64,000 nt of DNA from contig JAJQFD010000042.1 in the NCBI GenBank assembly GCA_021201335.1, positions 372,001-436,000 on the forward strand. Reading direction: 5' to 3'. Each line of letters opens with the position of its first letter. Position 1 is the stretch's first letter. Position numbers and translations under genes: made by a program. The notes under the pieces were generated by a model, which saw only the letters and a program-made list of their open reading frames with translations, was not told the origin of the DNA and did no database searches. Origin of the DNA: Bacteroides sp. (GTDB lineage Bacteria; Bacteroidota; Bacteroidia; Bacteroidales; Bacteroidaceae). This document shows, piece by piece, positions 36,665 to 47,160 of this stretch.

Positions 36665-38005
36665 TTAGCGGGAATTACGACATTCATGTTTTTTTACGGA
36701 TGTTTCAATTCTACGCCAGAGTTCGTTTACCTGGTATTTCTTATGATTACTGAGTCCAAGGCGCTCCATTACAAGTGTCATTTGTTGCTCCTTTTCGGTA
36801 TAATTAAAAAGAGCACAATAACAGCTTCCGTCTTCTTCAATGCGCACAAATTTATTTTCCACATCTTCGCCATTCCCTTCCACCGGCCGAAAAACTTTGC
36901 CGTTTGCAATCATATTGATTTCCATATTGGGTAGGATTCTTTTCACCTGGGGTTTGCATTCAGATTTCTCATTTAGACCGAAGCGGCCATCATCATAAAA
37001 GTGGAGACCTGCAAGAATATTCAATGTAATTTTCAGACGATTCTCTGCTTCAAGAGTATTATCAAACGCATCATGTGAATTAATGTAATTATTATTTCGA
37101 TAGATATATCCTTTCCACCAACCATACGAAAGATAATTCAGCATATATTCAGGTTCTTTTATCTCATCCCAAGTTTCAGAAGTTGTGTGAATGGTACTTA
37201 TCCGACCGTATTCTTCCAGACCGTCACGCCAATCCTCGAAAAAACCAAAGAATATTTTGGGAGATTTAATTCGGCTACCTTTAAGATCACCATGCTTACT
37301 TAAACAGGTCAATGAAGCGATATTATATAAAGTACTTTTACCTATTGATATTGTAGTTTGCCAATTATTTTGTTCTACTGAACCTATTATCAAAGCATGG
37401 CGATCGTTATTATCGAAAATAGCAGTCACTTCGTAACTGGTTAATGTATCGAAGGTCAACGGATAAGATTTATACTTAGCTTGTCTATCATCTCTGGAAG
37501 GAACAAACAATGCACGGTTATTTTTGCTTTTATTCAGTAGTTCCGGCATTTTATCAACATTAACCGGAGCCATGTAATCAGTGGAAATTGCAACTCCCTC
37601 CTTACTTTCAATTGTAAACTCAGTCAACAGGTAATCCTTATCGGGATAAACATAAAAGTGCTGAGTCAGAAGTGGCAAATTCTCATCCCTATAATGGATG
37701 GTGAAACACGTTGGCTCATATAAACCATCACCAGATTTCGCGAAAGTTACTTCCTGATTCGTGTAATGATGCGTAGAGATGATTCTTCCTTTCCATTCAT
37801 AAGTTGCGTATAAATTATCGACAATTCGTTTATTTCCTTTGCTTACATTTATTCCTCCTGTTTTCTCGTCGTAAGCAATATCCCACTTTCCTGTTTTTAA
37901 CGTATGGGATTGGAAACTACAGCCGAATAAAAAGATACTACCCAACAAAACAGATATAAAGATACCCAACGATAATGGCTTCGTTGCTAATCCGTTGTAT
38001 CTCAT
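36665..38005 (-). CDS. GH36/GH27-like lipoprotein lacking its catalytic barrel core
   Basis: About 446 residues from the ATG at 38005 (lipobox LFGC; the frame begins 12 codons earlier at 38041). It aligns throughout with the 671-residue protein at 51699-53714: shared blocks include LTSYEVTAIF, KSPKIFFG, LSYGWW and GKVFRPVEGNG. About 220 residues are missing in frame, after FFGFFEDWRDGLEEYGR. The join reads TSETWDEIKEPEYMLNYLSYGWW-like, matching CDAWNKIKDTEYTLNALSYGWW in the intact paralogue. The lost segment holds the nucleophile KMDF and the acid CDAW. The reading frame is preserved, so a stable protein may still be made, either as a binding protein or as a decaying gene. It is followed by GH2 on the same strand. 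Confidence 0.75.
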   Translation of the reverse strand: MRYNGLATKPLSLGIFISVLLGSIFLFGCSFQSHTLKTGKWDIAYDEKTGGINVSKGNKRIVDNLYATYEWKGRIISTHHYTNQEVTFAKSGDGLYEPTCFTIHYRDENLPLLTQHFYVYPDKDYLLTEFTIESKEGVAISTDYMAPVNVDKMPELLNKSKNNRALFVPSRDDRQAKYKSYPLTFDTLTSYEVTAIFDNNDRHALIIGSVEQNNWQTTISIGKSTLYNIASLTCLSKHGDLKGSRIKSPKIFFGFFEDWRDGLEEYGRISTIHTTSETWDEIKEPEYMLNYLSYGWWKGYIYRNNNYINSHDAFDNTLEAENRLKITLNILAGLHFYDDGRFGLNEKSECKPQVKRILPNMEINMIANGKVFRPVEGNGEDVENKFVRIEEDGSCYCALFNYTEKEQQMTLVMERLGLSNHKKYQVNELWRRIETSVKKHECRNSR

Positions 38006-38225
38006 GTTTCGTTTTTCACCTATGTATATAATTTGAGCCATGTGTCAGGGATATATAAGAAAGTTTTCTTTCTATGTTTAAATGCATGGCCGAAAATAGG
38101 AATCAAACCTAAGCAAATCTGGAAACAAGTGCGGAAATATTTATAATTATTGCTGCAAATACAAGTCTTAATGACTTAATTCTGCAAATTTTTTATTTTC
38201 ATACCGCAAATGTTATAATGGAAAA

Positions 38226-40493
38226 TCAATTCACCCGAATGGTCTTTTTGAAATGGATGTTGTCCGAAGAGTTTCCGATCTGAATTTCGAACTCACCGGG
38301 TTCAACTACCTGTTGCATACGAACATTAAAAAGAGCTAATTCAGTAATAGGAACCTCCAATTGTACTTTTATCTTTTCACCTACCCGAATGAGTTCTTTC
38401 CGAAAGGCTTTTAATTGTTGAACAGGTGTGGCCACCGAACTGATTTTATCTTTAACATAGAGTTGAATAACTTCTTTCCCCTCTCTATCTCCTGTATTCT
38501 TCACTTCAATGGTAGCTTTCAATATTCCGTTTTTGGTAAAGACAGAATCATTTAATTGACAGTTGGTATAATCGAAAGTTGTATAACTTAAGCCGTAACC
38601 AAAATTCCATAAGGCATACGGTTTTTCAAAAATATAATGTCCTTTCGGTTCTTCGGGTGAGCCGCCACTATCAAACTGTTGTTCCCGATCTGTCGGATAA
38701 TAGTTATAATAACAGGGAGTATTGCCGGTACTACGAGGAAATGACACATTGAGACGTCCGGAAGGATTCACATTTCCCACCAGAATATCGGCCAACGAAT
38801 TACCCTGCTGTTCGCCACCGTACCATTGAACAAGTATTGCGTCAGCATTCTTTTCTGCCCATGACATCACCATGGGTTTACCAGCAATTAAAACTACAAC
38901 CAGAGGTTTACCGGTAGCTTTAACTGCTTCCAGAAGTTCCTGTTGTCTTCCAGGCAGATCGAGTGAGGATAAGTCAAAGCCTTCTCCGGCAGTGCTGTAT
39001 TTAGGCGAACGACCTAAATATGTACTCCGCGTTCCGACTGCCACAATCGCCAGGTCGCTGTTTTTTACTTGGTCAACAGCTTTTTGGATGTCATTTGTCT
39101 GCTGGCTCCACCAGTCGCATCCTTCAGCATGTAAAAAGGTAGTTCCAGAACCGGCAACATTTTGTAATCCTTGTAATAACGTAACACCTTCCTGTGTATC
39201 CCGGGTTGTCCACGAATAGTCTCCATAAACAGTCTGGTTACTATTTGGACCTACAACGGCAATAGTTTTGTATTTCGATAAGTCGAGTGGGAGGATATTT
39301 TCTCTGTTCTTTACCAATATGATACTTTCATCGGCAATTTCTTTGGCCAAAGCTACTTTATCGGCATTACGTACCACTTGATCCACTTTCTTCGGTTCGC
39401 CGTATGGATCTTCAAAGAGTCCAAGCCTAAACTTAACGGTAAGTATGCGCCTTACTGCCTGATCAATATATTTAATATCCATCTTTCCTTCTTTTACCAA
39501 TTCCGTTAACAAGCTGTATGACCATCCTACATTCAGATCAACCCCTGCTTCTACAGACATTCTAGCCGCTTCGGCATCTGTGTCAACCGCATAATGGAAT
39601 GTTTTCAAACGTTCTACGGAACCCCAGTCGGAATATACATACCCACTGAAACCTAATTCTTCTCTTAATATATCAGTCATATAATAAGAAGAACCGGAAG
39701 TTGCCACTCCATCGTACGCACTGTAGGCACTCATTACTGCCAAGGGGTTAGTTTCCTGAATAACCCGTTTGAAAGGATAAAGATAAAGACTGCGCAGCTC
39801 CCGCTCTCCACCACTCACACTGGCACAGTTCAGACCACCAGTGGGTGTCCCATGTGCCACAAAGTGTTTGGGCGTGCAAGCAATATCATGCTGATGATAA
39901 CCTTTTACAAAATGAATACCCATTTCGGCTATCAAATAAGGATCTTCGCCAAAGGTTTCTTCGATACGTCCCCAACGTAAATCACGAGCAATATCCAGTA
40001 CCGGAGAAAGTACCTGACGAATGCCAATAGCACGGGCTTCTTCACCGGCAGCTTCTGTCATTCGCTGGATTAGGGCCGGATTGAAAGTACTTCCCTGCGC
40101 GAGCGCATGGGGAAAAAGTGTGCATTCGTTTTGCAAAATTCCCTGAATACCTTCGGCAGCCGGAAGCAGCGGAATACCTAAACGGGTTTTCTCCACCATG
40201 TATTTTTGCAGTTTATAATACATGTCGGCACATGCTTTGGCAGTGGTACCCATTTCGTGCGTGGTACCATAACTCTGACCCTGAAATATATTTTCAATCT
40301 CTTCAAGTTTTCCGGCCGGCTTGTTCTCCATCTGATGAACTTTTTCTTCCAACGTCATTCTGCTTAGTAAGTCTTCTACGCGTTGTTCGATGGGAGCATT
40401 TTTATCTTTATAAACAGGTTTTTCTTTCTCTTTGCCAGAAACAGAACTTATCCATAAAGTAGCGACGGCAAGAAGCAAAAATAATTTTTTCAT
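38226..40493 (-). CDS. GH3-family beta-glycosidase
   Basis: A 755-residue secreted enzyme with signal peptide MKKLFLLLAVATLWISSVSG. It shows the GH3 three-domain layout: TIM barrel with RWGRIEETFGEDPYL and KHFVAHG, nucleophile Asp about 289 in GYVYSDWGSV, then the alpha/beta sandwich (VVGPNSNQTVYGDYSW) and the C-terminal Fn3-like domain (YGLSYTTFDYTN, VKNTGDREGKEVIQLYV). The HDEALHG-type motif of many beta-glucosidases reads AAEGIQG, so specificity may be xylosidase- or glucosidase-like. It has its own -7 element (40537-40544) and sits 134 bp downstream of HTCS2. Confidence 0.93.
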   Translation of the reverse strand: MKKLFLLLAVATLWISSVSGKEKEKPVYKDKNAPIEQRVEDLLSRMTLEEKVHQMENKPAGKLEEIENIFQGQSYGTTHEMGTTAKACADMYYKLQKYMVEKTRLGIPLLPAAEGIQGILQNECTLFPHALAQGSTFNPALIQRMTEAAGEEARAIGIRQVLSPVLDIARDLRWGRIEETFGEDPYLIAEMGIHFVKGYHQHDIACTPKHFVAHGTPTGGLNCASVSGGERELRSLYLYPFKRVIQETNPLAVMSAYSAYDGVATSGSSYYMTDILREELGFSGYVYSDWGSVERLKTFHYAVDTDAEAARMSVEAGVDLNVGWSYSLLTELVKEGKMDIKYIDQAVRRILTVKFRLGLFEDPYGEPKKVDQVVRNADKVALAKEIADESIILVKNRENILPLDLSKYKTIAVVGPNSNQTVYGDYSWTTRDTQEGVTLLQGLQNVAGSGTTFLHAEGCDWWSQQTNDIQKAVDQVKNSDLAIVAVGTRSTYLGRSPKYSTAGEGFDLSSLDLPGRQQELLEAVKATGKPLVVVLIAGKPMVMSWAEKNADAILVQWYGGEQQGNSLADILVGNVNPSGRLNVSFPRSTGNTPCYYNYYPTDREQQFDSGGSPEEPKGHYIFEKPYALWNFGYGLSYTTFDYTNCQLNDSVFTKNGILKATIEVKNTGDREGKEVIQLYVKDKISSVATPVQQLKAFRKELIRVGEKIKVQLEVPITELALFNVRMQQVVEPGEFEIQIGNSSDNIHFKKTIRVN

Positions 40494-40536
40494 GATTGGT
40501 TCATTTTAAAGGTTGATCTCAGAATTAATTATTTTT

Positions 40537-40544
40537 CAAATGTA
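40537..40544 (-). promoter_or_regulatory. GH3 -7 element TACATTTG
   Basis: Perfect TAnnTTTG on the - strand, 43 bp upstream of the GH3 ATG, in the 134-bp gap after HTCS2. It shows GH3 can be transcribed independently of HTCS2. Confidence 0.55.
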
Positions 40545-40627
40545 GAGCATAATGTATTCGGAAGATAACAGTCGCTCTTCAAAAATTATAAAATATGCTT
40601 CATTCTTAACAATTAAAACCAGACTCC

Positions 40628-43600
40628 TTACATTTTCTTTTGTTGCCGCTCAAATTCTTTTGGTGTCATACCAAACTGTCTCATAAATAACTTACTGAAA
40701 TAAGAGGAAGAATTAATTCCCACCATTTCGCAAATATCCCCGATCAGGTACTTGCCTTCCTGGATAAGTTCGGCCGCCTTCTTTAAACGGATCAACCGAA
40801 TAAAATCTACCGGTGAAAGATTGAATAATATTTTGATCTTCCGCAACAAGCTGGAACGGCTCATACATAGAATATCCGCCAATCGTTCTACATTAAACTG
40901 TTCGTCAACCATGTTCTCCTGAATGATCTGGATGACTTTTTCCATAAATTCCTCGTCAGCCTTATTCATCTGCATATTATGTACAGGAAAGAAAGGGCGT
41001 TTAGAGAAAGCTTCCCGCTCTTTTTGCCGGTTATTGAGAAGCGATAAAATTTGCGTTTTGAGGTAATCGAAAGAAAAAGGTTTTTCCACATAGGCTTCGG
41101 CACCAATCTTTAAACCATTGATCTTACTGTCGAGGTCATTCTTGGCTGTCAGGAATATCACCGGGATGTGAGAGATATCTATATCGGACTTTATTCTCTT
41201 ACACAATTCCCACCCATTCATCACGGGCATCATAATATCACTGATCACCAGATCGACATGGGTTTCATGCAATATATCAAGTGCTTCCTGCCCATTGCAT
41301 GCTGTTTCGACCATGAAGAATTCTTCGAGTCTTTCACTAATAAAGGATAACATGGATTCTTCATCTTCCACCAGCAATACTTTGTACCCTCGCATATTTT
41401 CTTCCGTGTCGGTTATTGCCTCTTCATCCAATGTTACGGCATATTGCTCGGCAGCAAGGTTGGTATGAGATTGCATATTTTCTTCATTTAGTGGAATGGA
41501 AAGCACAAAAGTATTTTGTTCCTGTTCTGTATCCAGATAAAGCTTCCCTTTATGAAGCAATGCCAGAGAACGGGCCAAAGGCAATCCAATCCCTACTCCG
41601 GAAACAGATATATCTTTCTTTTCGCGCTGGTAGAAAGGTTCGAAGATTTGTTGACTCTCGTCGATAGGTATCTTATCTCCGTCACTTATTACACGGATGG
41701 TAAAGGTGGTATTGTTCTTTTCCATTTTTACCTGTATTTTGTGTTGCGCATACTTCAATGCATTATTCAGCAGGTTACTCAGTATTTTAGTAATTGCCTC
41801 TTTATCAACCCATGCCCGTATTTCATGTTCGGGTAGGTGTCGTAGTAGTACCTTCTTTTTTTTGTAGGATGGTAGGTTCAAAGCGCGCAATAGTTTCATT
41901 TAATAAGGTAGTTATATCCACGCTTTCGAATTTAATCCTGAATTTATTCACCCCTATCTTCTGGAAATCAAGTAATTGTCCAGTCAGGTCGAGCAAACGT
42001 TTGGTGTTTTGTCCAATCACCTTCAAATTCTTATTTATCTTGGCATCCTGTATTTCCATTTCCCGAAGGGTTTCCAAGGGCCCGTTAATCAATGTTAGCG
42101 GAGTACGAACTTCATGAGCAATCTCAGTAAAGAAACTTACTTTTGATTCGTATAATTCCTTTTCTTTTTCTACTTCGAATAGTTTCTGCCGTTTTTCCAT
42201 TTCCTGTTCTTTGCGATATCTATACCAAAAGAACCAGCTTAATATAATGCAAGCTATTATAATAATATACAAGATGTATGCCCAGGTTGAAAGCCACCAG
42301 GGAGGAAGAATAACCAGAGAAAGAGAACGATACGAAAAAACTCCTTTGGAAGCACCATATGTAGCTTTTACCCGGAAAATATAATTACCTGGTGGGAGTT
42401 TTGCATACGAGATATTTTGATTACTGACTGCTTTTATCCAGTCCCGATCCAGCGGTTCCATCATATAGTAATACTGATTTGATTCTGCCGTGGAGTAACT
42501 TAATAGAGCCACATCAAAACTGACATTGGATTGATCATAAGGCAAAACAACCTTATCCGTATGGATAATACACTCTTTCAGAGGAGAATTGGGAGTATGT
42601 ACAGTTACTTCCTGATTGTAAACCTGAAATCCGGAAATGTAGATTGGTGGAATAACCTCCGTTTCCACAGATGTATTCGGATTGAAACTGATTAAACCAT
42701 CTATACTACCAAAATAAAACTTTCCGTCACTTACTTTTAATGCCGATTTATAATTAAACTGATTACCCAGCAGGCCGTCTTTGATGGTATAAACCCGTAC
42801 TTCCTCGGTATCCGGATTGAATTTTACCAACCCCTTGTTGGTACCAAACCAAAGGTTATGCGCATCATCTTTCAGTATTTTATAGGCCACATCATCCGGT
42901 AATCCCTGTTGTATTGAAAATGTTGTGAAGTCATCTGTTTCGGCATTGTATCGGCAAATGCCTCCCCGATCGGTAGAGAACCATATCCTCCCTTTGCTGT
43001 CCTGCATCACAGAACTGACGGAATTGGAACTCAAGGTTCGTTCATCGCCTTCAATGCTGGGATATTGTTTGAAGGAATCCGTATGAGGAATATATTTCCA
43101 GACGCCACTGCCCATAGATGCAAACCAAAAGGTACCATCTTCCTCTTCCAGTATATCAAACATCCAGTCGTACCCTATCTGTTCTATTTTCTCAAAAGTA
43201 AATGTATTCGGCTCAGCCCGATACAATCCCCAGCCGGTACCCATCCATCTATATCCTTTACTATCGATATAAAAGAAGTATACACTGCCTTCTTCCATAT
43301 TCAGTTCCTGATGGGTGTAATGTCGAACAGCCTCATCCGACAGGCGAATGACATCCATACCCTGCTTAAAGAGGCCACAAAATAATTGCTCCTCGTAAAT
43401 TGTCATGGAAAGAGTAACCAAATGTGATTTACTTCCCGGTTTGCCATAACGGATTTGCCGGACTTGCCCGGTAGCCGGATTTAATACGTTGATACCCGCA
43501 TCTTCCGTACCAATCCAAACGTTTCCGTAAGGATCTTCTACTAATTCGCGTATCCGCTTGGTCATTAATGAATTTCCCTGGCTTCCGGGTACGTATTTAT

Positions 43601-44627
43601 CAAACAGTAAATCGCGACGAGGCAGGTAATTAACTCCTCCGAATAAGGTTCCCAACCAGATATCCCCTTCTTTATCCCGATACATGGTTGAGATAAACTT
43701 GTCTGACAAACTGAAAGAACGCATGAGGTCTTCCTTGAGATGAATTCTTTTATTTAGCTTTTCGTTCAGGATAAACAATCCTTCGTGGGTACCCACCCAA
43801 AGTTCTTCATCGAAATTCATTACGTTAAGGATGAAAGTATCTTCCGTCCCGGGCAAGGATATGTCTTCCAGCTTTTGTTGCTGTGGATGGTATTTTTTAA
43901 TTCCCCCTTCATGAATCGCAAGTGCCAGCCAATCACCGTAATTACACATAAAACTAATGTTCTTTCCCAATAAAGAGTTTCCCTCTTTATCAGTAAGAAA
44001 TTGTTCAAATGTATCTAAATCTTTATTATACCGAAACAACCCCACACCCCACGTACCTATCCAGACTTCTCCGTTTTCCCGAATGCAAATACAGTTGGGA
44101 GCTTCCGATTTATAACTCTTTTTATTGGGTACCGGATAGTGATAAAGGGCTTTATCTTTATAACGAAAAACTCCCTGGTTAGGAATAACAATCCAGATAT
44201 TACCGATGGAATCTTTTACGATATTGGCTACCCAATTATCCATCGTAAGACCATCTTCGGTTTCATCGTCTATTGCAGTAAATACATCCGATCGAGGATT
44301 GTAGATATATACTCCCCTGTCTGTACCCACCCACAAATTCCGATTTTCGTCTTCAAACAAAGCTGAAATGTTATTATTACCCCTCTTAGCTACCGGATCA
44401 TAACAGTTAAGTTGAAGAATGGAAGTCCCGTCATACCTGTTCAAACCGTTCTTGGTGCCGAACCACATAAATCCATAACTATCCTGAATAATCGCTTTTA
44501 CATTACTCTGAGATAATCCGTGTTCCCCGGTGATATGAGAAAAATAATAACGTGAGAGTGTTTCGTCTGCTGCTTGAAGGGATAAAGCCAGGATAATTCC
44601 CAAAAAGATAAATAGTGATTTCTTCAT
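40628..44627 (-). pseudogene. Hybrid two-component system regulator (HTCS2), frameshifted in an A8 tract
   Basis: Two frames make a 1332-residue HTCS like HTCS1: signal peptide, Reg_prop propellers (GFMWFGTKNGLNRYDG near residue 50), Y_Y_Y domain, transmembrane helix (ILYIIIIACIILSWFFWY), HisKA (FFTEIAHEVRTPL), HATPase_c (SNLLNNALKYA), receiver (VISDIMMPVMNG) and AraC HTH. The frame breaks between HisKA and HATPase_c at eight A residues (T8 on + strand, 41856-41863). Removing one restores PTILQKKKVLLRHLPEHEIRAW. As it stands the product would be a truncated sensor-HisKA protein, and a separate kinase-receiver-AraC fragment could start only by re-initiation. Everything else is well conserved, so the break is recent or artefactual. 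Probable regulator of the surrounding GH genes. Confidence 0.88.
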
Positions 44628-44677
44628 GGCATTTAATTTAAGGAATCAGGACTAATGGATAAGGTTTTATTGAGAAG

Positions 44678-44685
44678 CAAATATA
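44678..44685 (-). promoter_or_regulatory. HTCS2 -7 element TATATTTG
   Basis: Perfect TAnnTTTG followed by C, 50 bp upstream of the HTCS2 ATG. The identical TATATTTGC precedes HTCS3. Confidence 0.55.
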
Positions 44686-44806
44686 AGAAATAATATAGAT
44701 ATCCCGGAAGTGAAAGTTTCAAATGATGAAAAAAGAAAGAGGATGAAAAGATGTTCTTTCATAAGACATTGATTACGAATGGCTAACGGAGTATTGAAGT
44801 ATATAA

Positions 44807-44855
44807 CGAAGAATCTGCTCAGGGATGAAATTTACATCCGGAAGCAGATCCTTCG
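44807..44855. repeat. Inverted-repeat relic / terminator after GH92
   Basis: CGAAGAATCTGCT (44807-44819) faces AGCAGATCCTTCG (44843-44855), one mismatch. The arm ends (GAAGGATCTG) match the dispersed CGTAGAA-loop family, but the loop word is absent. Just downstream of the GH92 stop, so it may end that operon. Confidence 0.5.
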
Positions 44856-44890
44856 CCAGACATTAATTGACAAAAAAGAATATCTTTTTC

Positions 44891-47098
44891 TTATTTACCC
44901 CAGCCAGTGGGTTTGCCAGTCATTGAAAATTCCAGCGTTCCTCCCCTCATAATATCCTGATGGGTGATTATATAGTTTTTATGGGTCTTCCCATTCAACT
45001 TTACAGATTGTATATAAATATCTTCTGGTGACTTCCGCTCTACAGTTATGCGAAATTCTTTATTACCCGGAAGTTTCAATACACATTCATCCAGTAAAGG
45101 AGTGCCAATCACGTATTCCCCATTAGCCGGGTTTACCGGATAAAATCCCATTGCACTGAAGATATACCAAGCAGACATTTCGCCGCAATCATCATTGCCG
45201 GCATAACCAGAAGAAGTAGTATTGTAAAGCGTAGTGAGTATTTGGTGAACATATTTCTGCGTCTTCCAAGGTTTTCCGGCATAGTTATACAAATAAGCAA
45301 CATGATGACTTGGCTCATTCCCATGCGCATATTGACCAACAAATCCGGAGGCATTACTGTTCATGTGTTCGCTCTGATGTGTATTCGTGAAGAAGGTATC
45401 CAATTTTTGTTCAAACGCCTTCGCTCCTCCTGTCAGGCTTATGAGTGTCGGAATGTTATGAGGCACGTACCAGAAATATTGCCATGCATTTCCTTCTGTG
45501 AACGGATAACCGCCATTTGCCCCATATTTATAAGGATCAAAAGGTTCTATCCATTCTCCCTTATCGTTCTTAGATTGGAAGAAACGAGTGTTTGGATTAA
45601 AAAGATTTCGATAAAACTCCGACCGCTTCAGGAAGTGCTGATAGTCTTCTTCTTTACCTAGTTTCTTTGCCAGTTGCGCCACACACCAATCATCAAATGC
45701 CTGTTCTAAGGTGATGGATACAGACTGGGTTTGAATATTCTCCGGCATATATCCGTATTTCTCCCATATATCAAACGGAGAATTTGGGTGGGAAACTATC
45801 GAACTGTTGCGCACTGCCTCGTAGGCCTTTTCGATGTCTATTCCCGGAATCCCTTTAAGTATGGCGTCCACAATAACTGGGATGGAGTGGTTACCGATCA
45901 TGCAATAGTTATCCTGTCCCCACAATTGCCAGATAGGTAAATAGCCGTAATACTCATATTGCCGGATCATACTTTTTACAAAGTCGGCAATGCGGTCTGA
46001 ATTGATAATGGTATATAAGGGGTGAGCTGCTCTATAGGTATCCCATAAGGAGAATGTGGTATAATGAACTTCCTTACCGGATAGTTTGCGAGTTGTGTAA
46101 TCTGCAGTCATGTATTCACCGTTTACGTCCGAGAAGATATTCGGCTGAATCATGGTATGATACAAACCGGTGTAGAATATTTCTTTCTGAAGTTCGGTTC
46201 CTTTCACTTCTATTTTGCTTAGTTCTTCCTGCCAGGAATCATCAGCAGCTTTTACATATCGGTTAAAATCCCAATGCATAGCCTCCTGTTGCATATTCAA
46301 CCGGGCATTATCAATGGAAACCGGAGAGATGGCTACTTTGCACATCAGCGGTTTTCCATTCAATCGTCCGAAATTAAATACTCCATGTAAATCGATTCCA
46401 TTGATGACAGAAGTATTCTCATGCTGACGCCATCCATCCCGGACAGTAGAAGAAAGGATGGGTTGAGAGAACTCCATACGGAAACAGACCTTACGAAGTT
46501 TGGCCCATCCTGTAATTATACGATATCCTTCTACCGTACGATCATTGATGATTCGTATCTGAGAATTAATGATCCGGCGGTTCCAGCTGCCTTTATTGGA
46601 CGAATGGTCAAGATCAAGAATCAGTTTAGCTTCCTGATTATTAGGGTATTGATAGTGGTGTATCCCTGTACGCTGGGTAGCTGTTAATTCTGCGTTTACC
46701 TGATCGTCTTTCAACATCACCTGATAATAACCGGGACGAGCTTTTTCTTCTTCATGCGAGAAAGAAGAAGAAGTATTTCCGCTGGTAGTTGGTAATAAGA
46801 GAATATCAATCAGGTCCGACGCACCCGTTCCACTGAGGCGCGTATGGCTGAAGCCGAAAATCTTATCGTCGTTGTAATTATATCCGGATGCCTCATTCCA
46901 GTCGGGTGCTTCCCGGGTATCGGGACTGAGTTGTACCATACCAAAAGGAACCGTAGCTCCGGGATAGTTATTGCCGGAGAGTCCGCCTTCTACGGCACCT
47001 GTACCAATGAAAGGATTCACGTATTTAGTTACATTCTCTGCATGCCCACAGGTGAAAAACAGAGAAGAGAGACATAGATTAAGAAGGAGTTTTTTCAT
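44891..47098 (-). CDS. GH92-family exo-alpha-mannosidase
   Basis: A 735-residue secreted Ca2+-dependent enzyme with a short signal peptide (LCLSSLFFTCGHAE). GH92 blocks in order: YVNPFIGTG, YPGATVPFGMVQLSPDT, ASGYNYNDDKIFGFSHTRLSG (core GFSHTRLSGTG), FSLWDTYRAAHPL, then HGNEPSHHVAYLYNYAG (with the catalytic acid Glu of the family) and GNDDCGEMSAWYIFSAMGFYPV (core NDDCGEMSAWY). The family removes terminal alpha-mannose from N-glycans or mannans by inversion. Downstream of GH36 (62-bp gap) and the esterase in one likely operon (51295 to 44891). The Cys at residue 17 could make it a lipoprotein. Confidence 0.93.
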   Translation of the reverse strand: MKKLLLNLCLSSLFFTCGHAENVTKYVNPFIGTGAVEGGLSGNNYPGATVPFGMVQLSPDTREAPDWNEASGYNYNDDKIFGFSHTRLSGTGASDLIDILLLPTTSGNTSSSFSHEEEKARPGYYQVMLKDDQVNAELTATQRTGIHHYQYPNNQEAKLILDLDHSSNKGSWNRRIINSQIRIINDRTVEGYRIITGWAKLRKVCFRMEFSQPILSSTVRDGWRQHENTSVINGIDLHGVFNFGRLNGKPLMCKVAISPVSIDNARLNMQQEAMHWDFNRYVKAADDSWQEELSKIEVKGTELQKEIFYTGLYHTMIQPNIFSDVNGEYMTADYTTRKLSGKEVHYTTFSLWDTYRAAHPLYTIINSDRIADFVKSMIRQYEYYGYLPIWQLWGQDNYCMIGNHSIPVIVDAILKGIPGIDIEKAYEAVRNSSIVSHPNSPFDIWEKYGYMPENIQTQSVSITLEQAFDDWCVAQLAKKLGKEEDYQHFLKRSEFYRNLFNPNTRFFQSKNDKGEWIEPFDPYKYGANGGYPFTEGNAWQYFWYVPHNIPTLISLTGGAKAFEQKLDTFFTNTHQSEHMNSNASGFVGQYAHGNEPSHHVAYLYNYAGKPWKTQKYVHQILTTLYNTTSSGYAGNDDCGEMSAWYIFSAMGFYPVNPANGEYVIGTPLLDECVLKLPGNKEFRITVERKSPEDIYIQSVKLNGKTHKNYIITHQDIMRGGTLEFSMTGKPTGWGK

Positions 47099-47160
47099 AA
47101 TGAGTTTGTACTTCCTCCACAGGGATGAGGGATTCCCTGCAGAGAACTTTATTGATTTTA

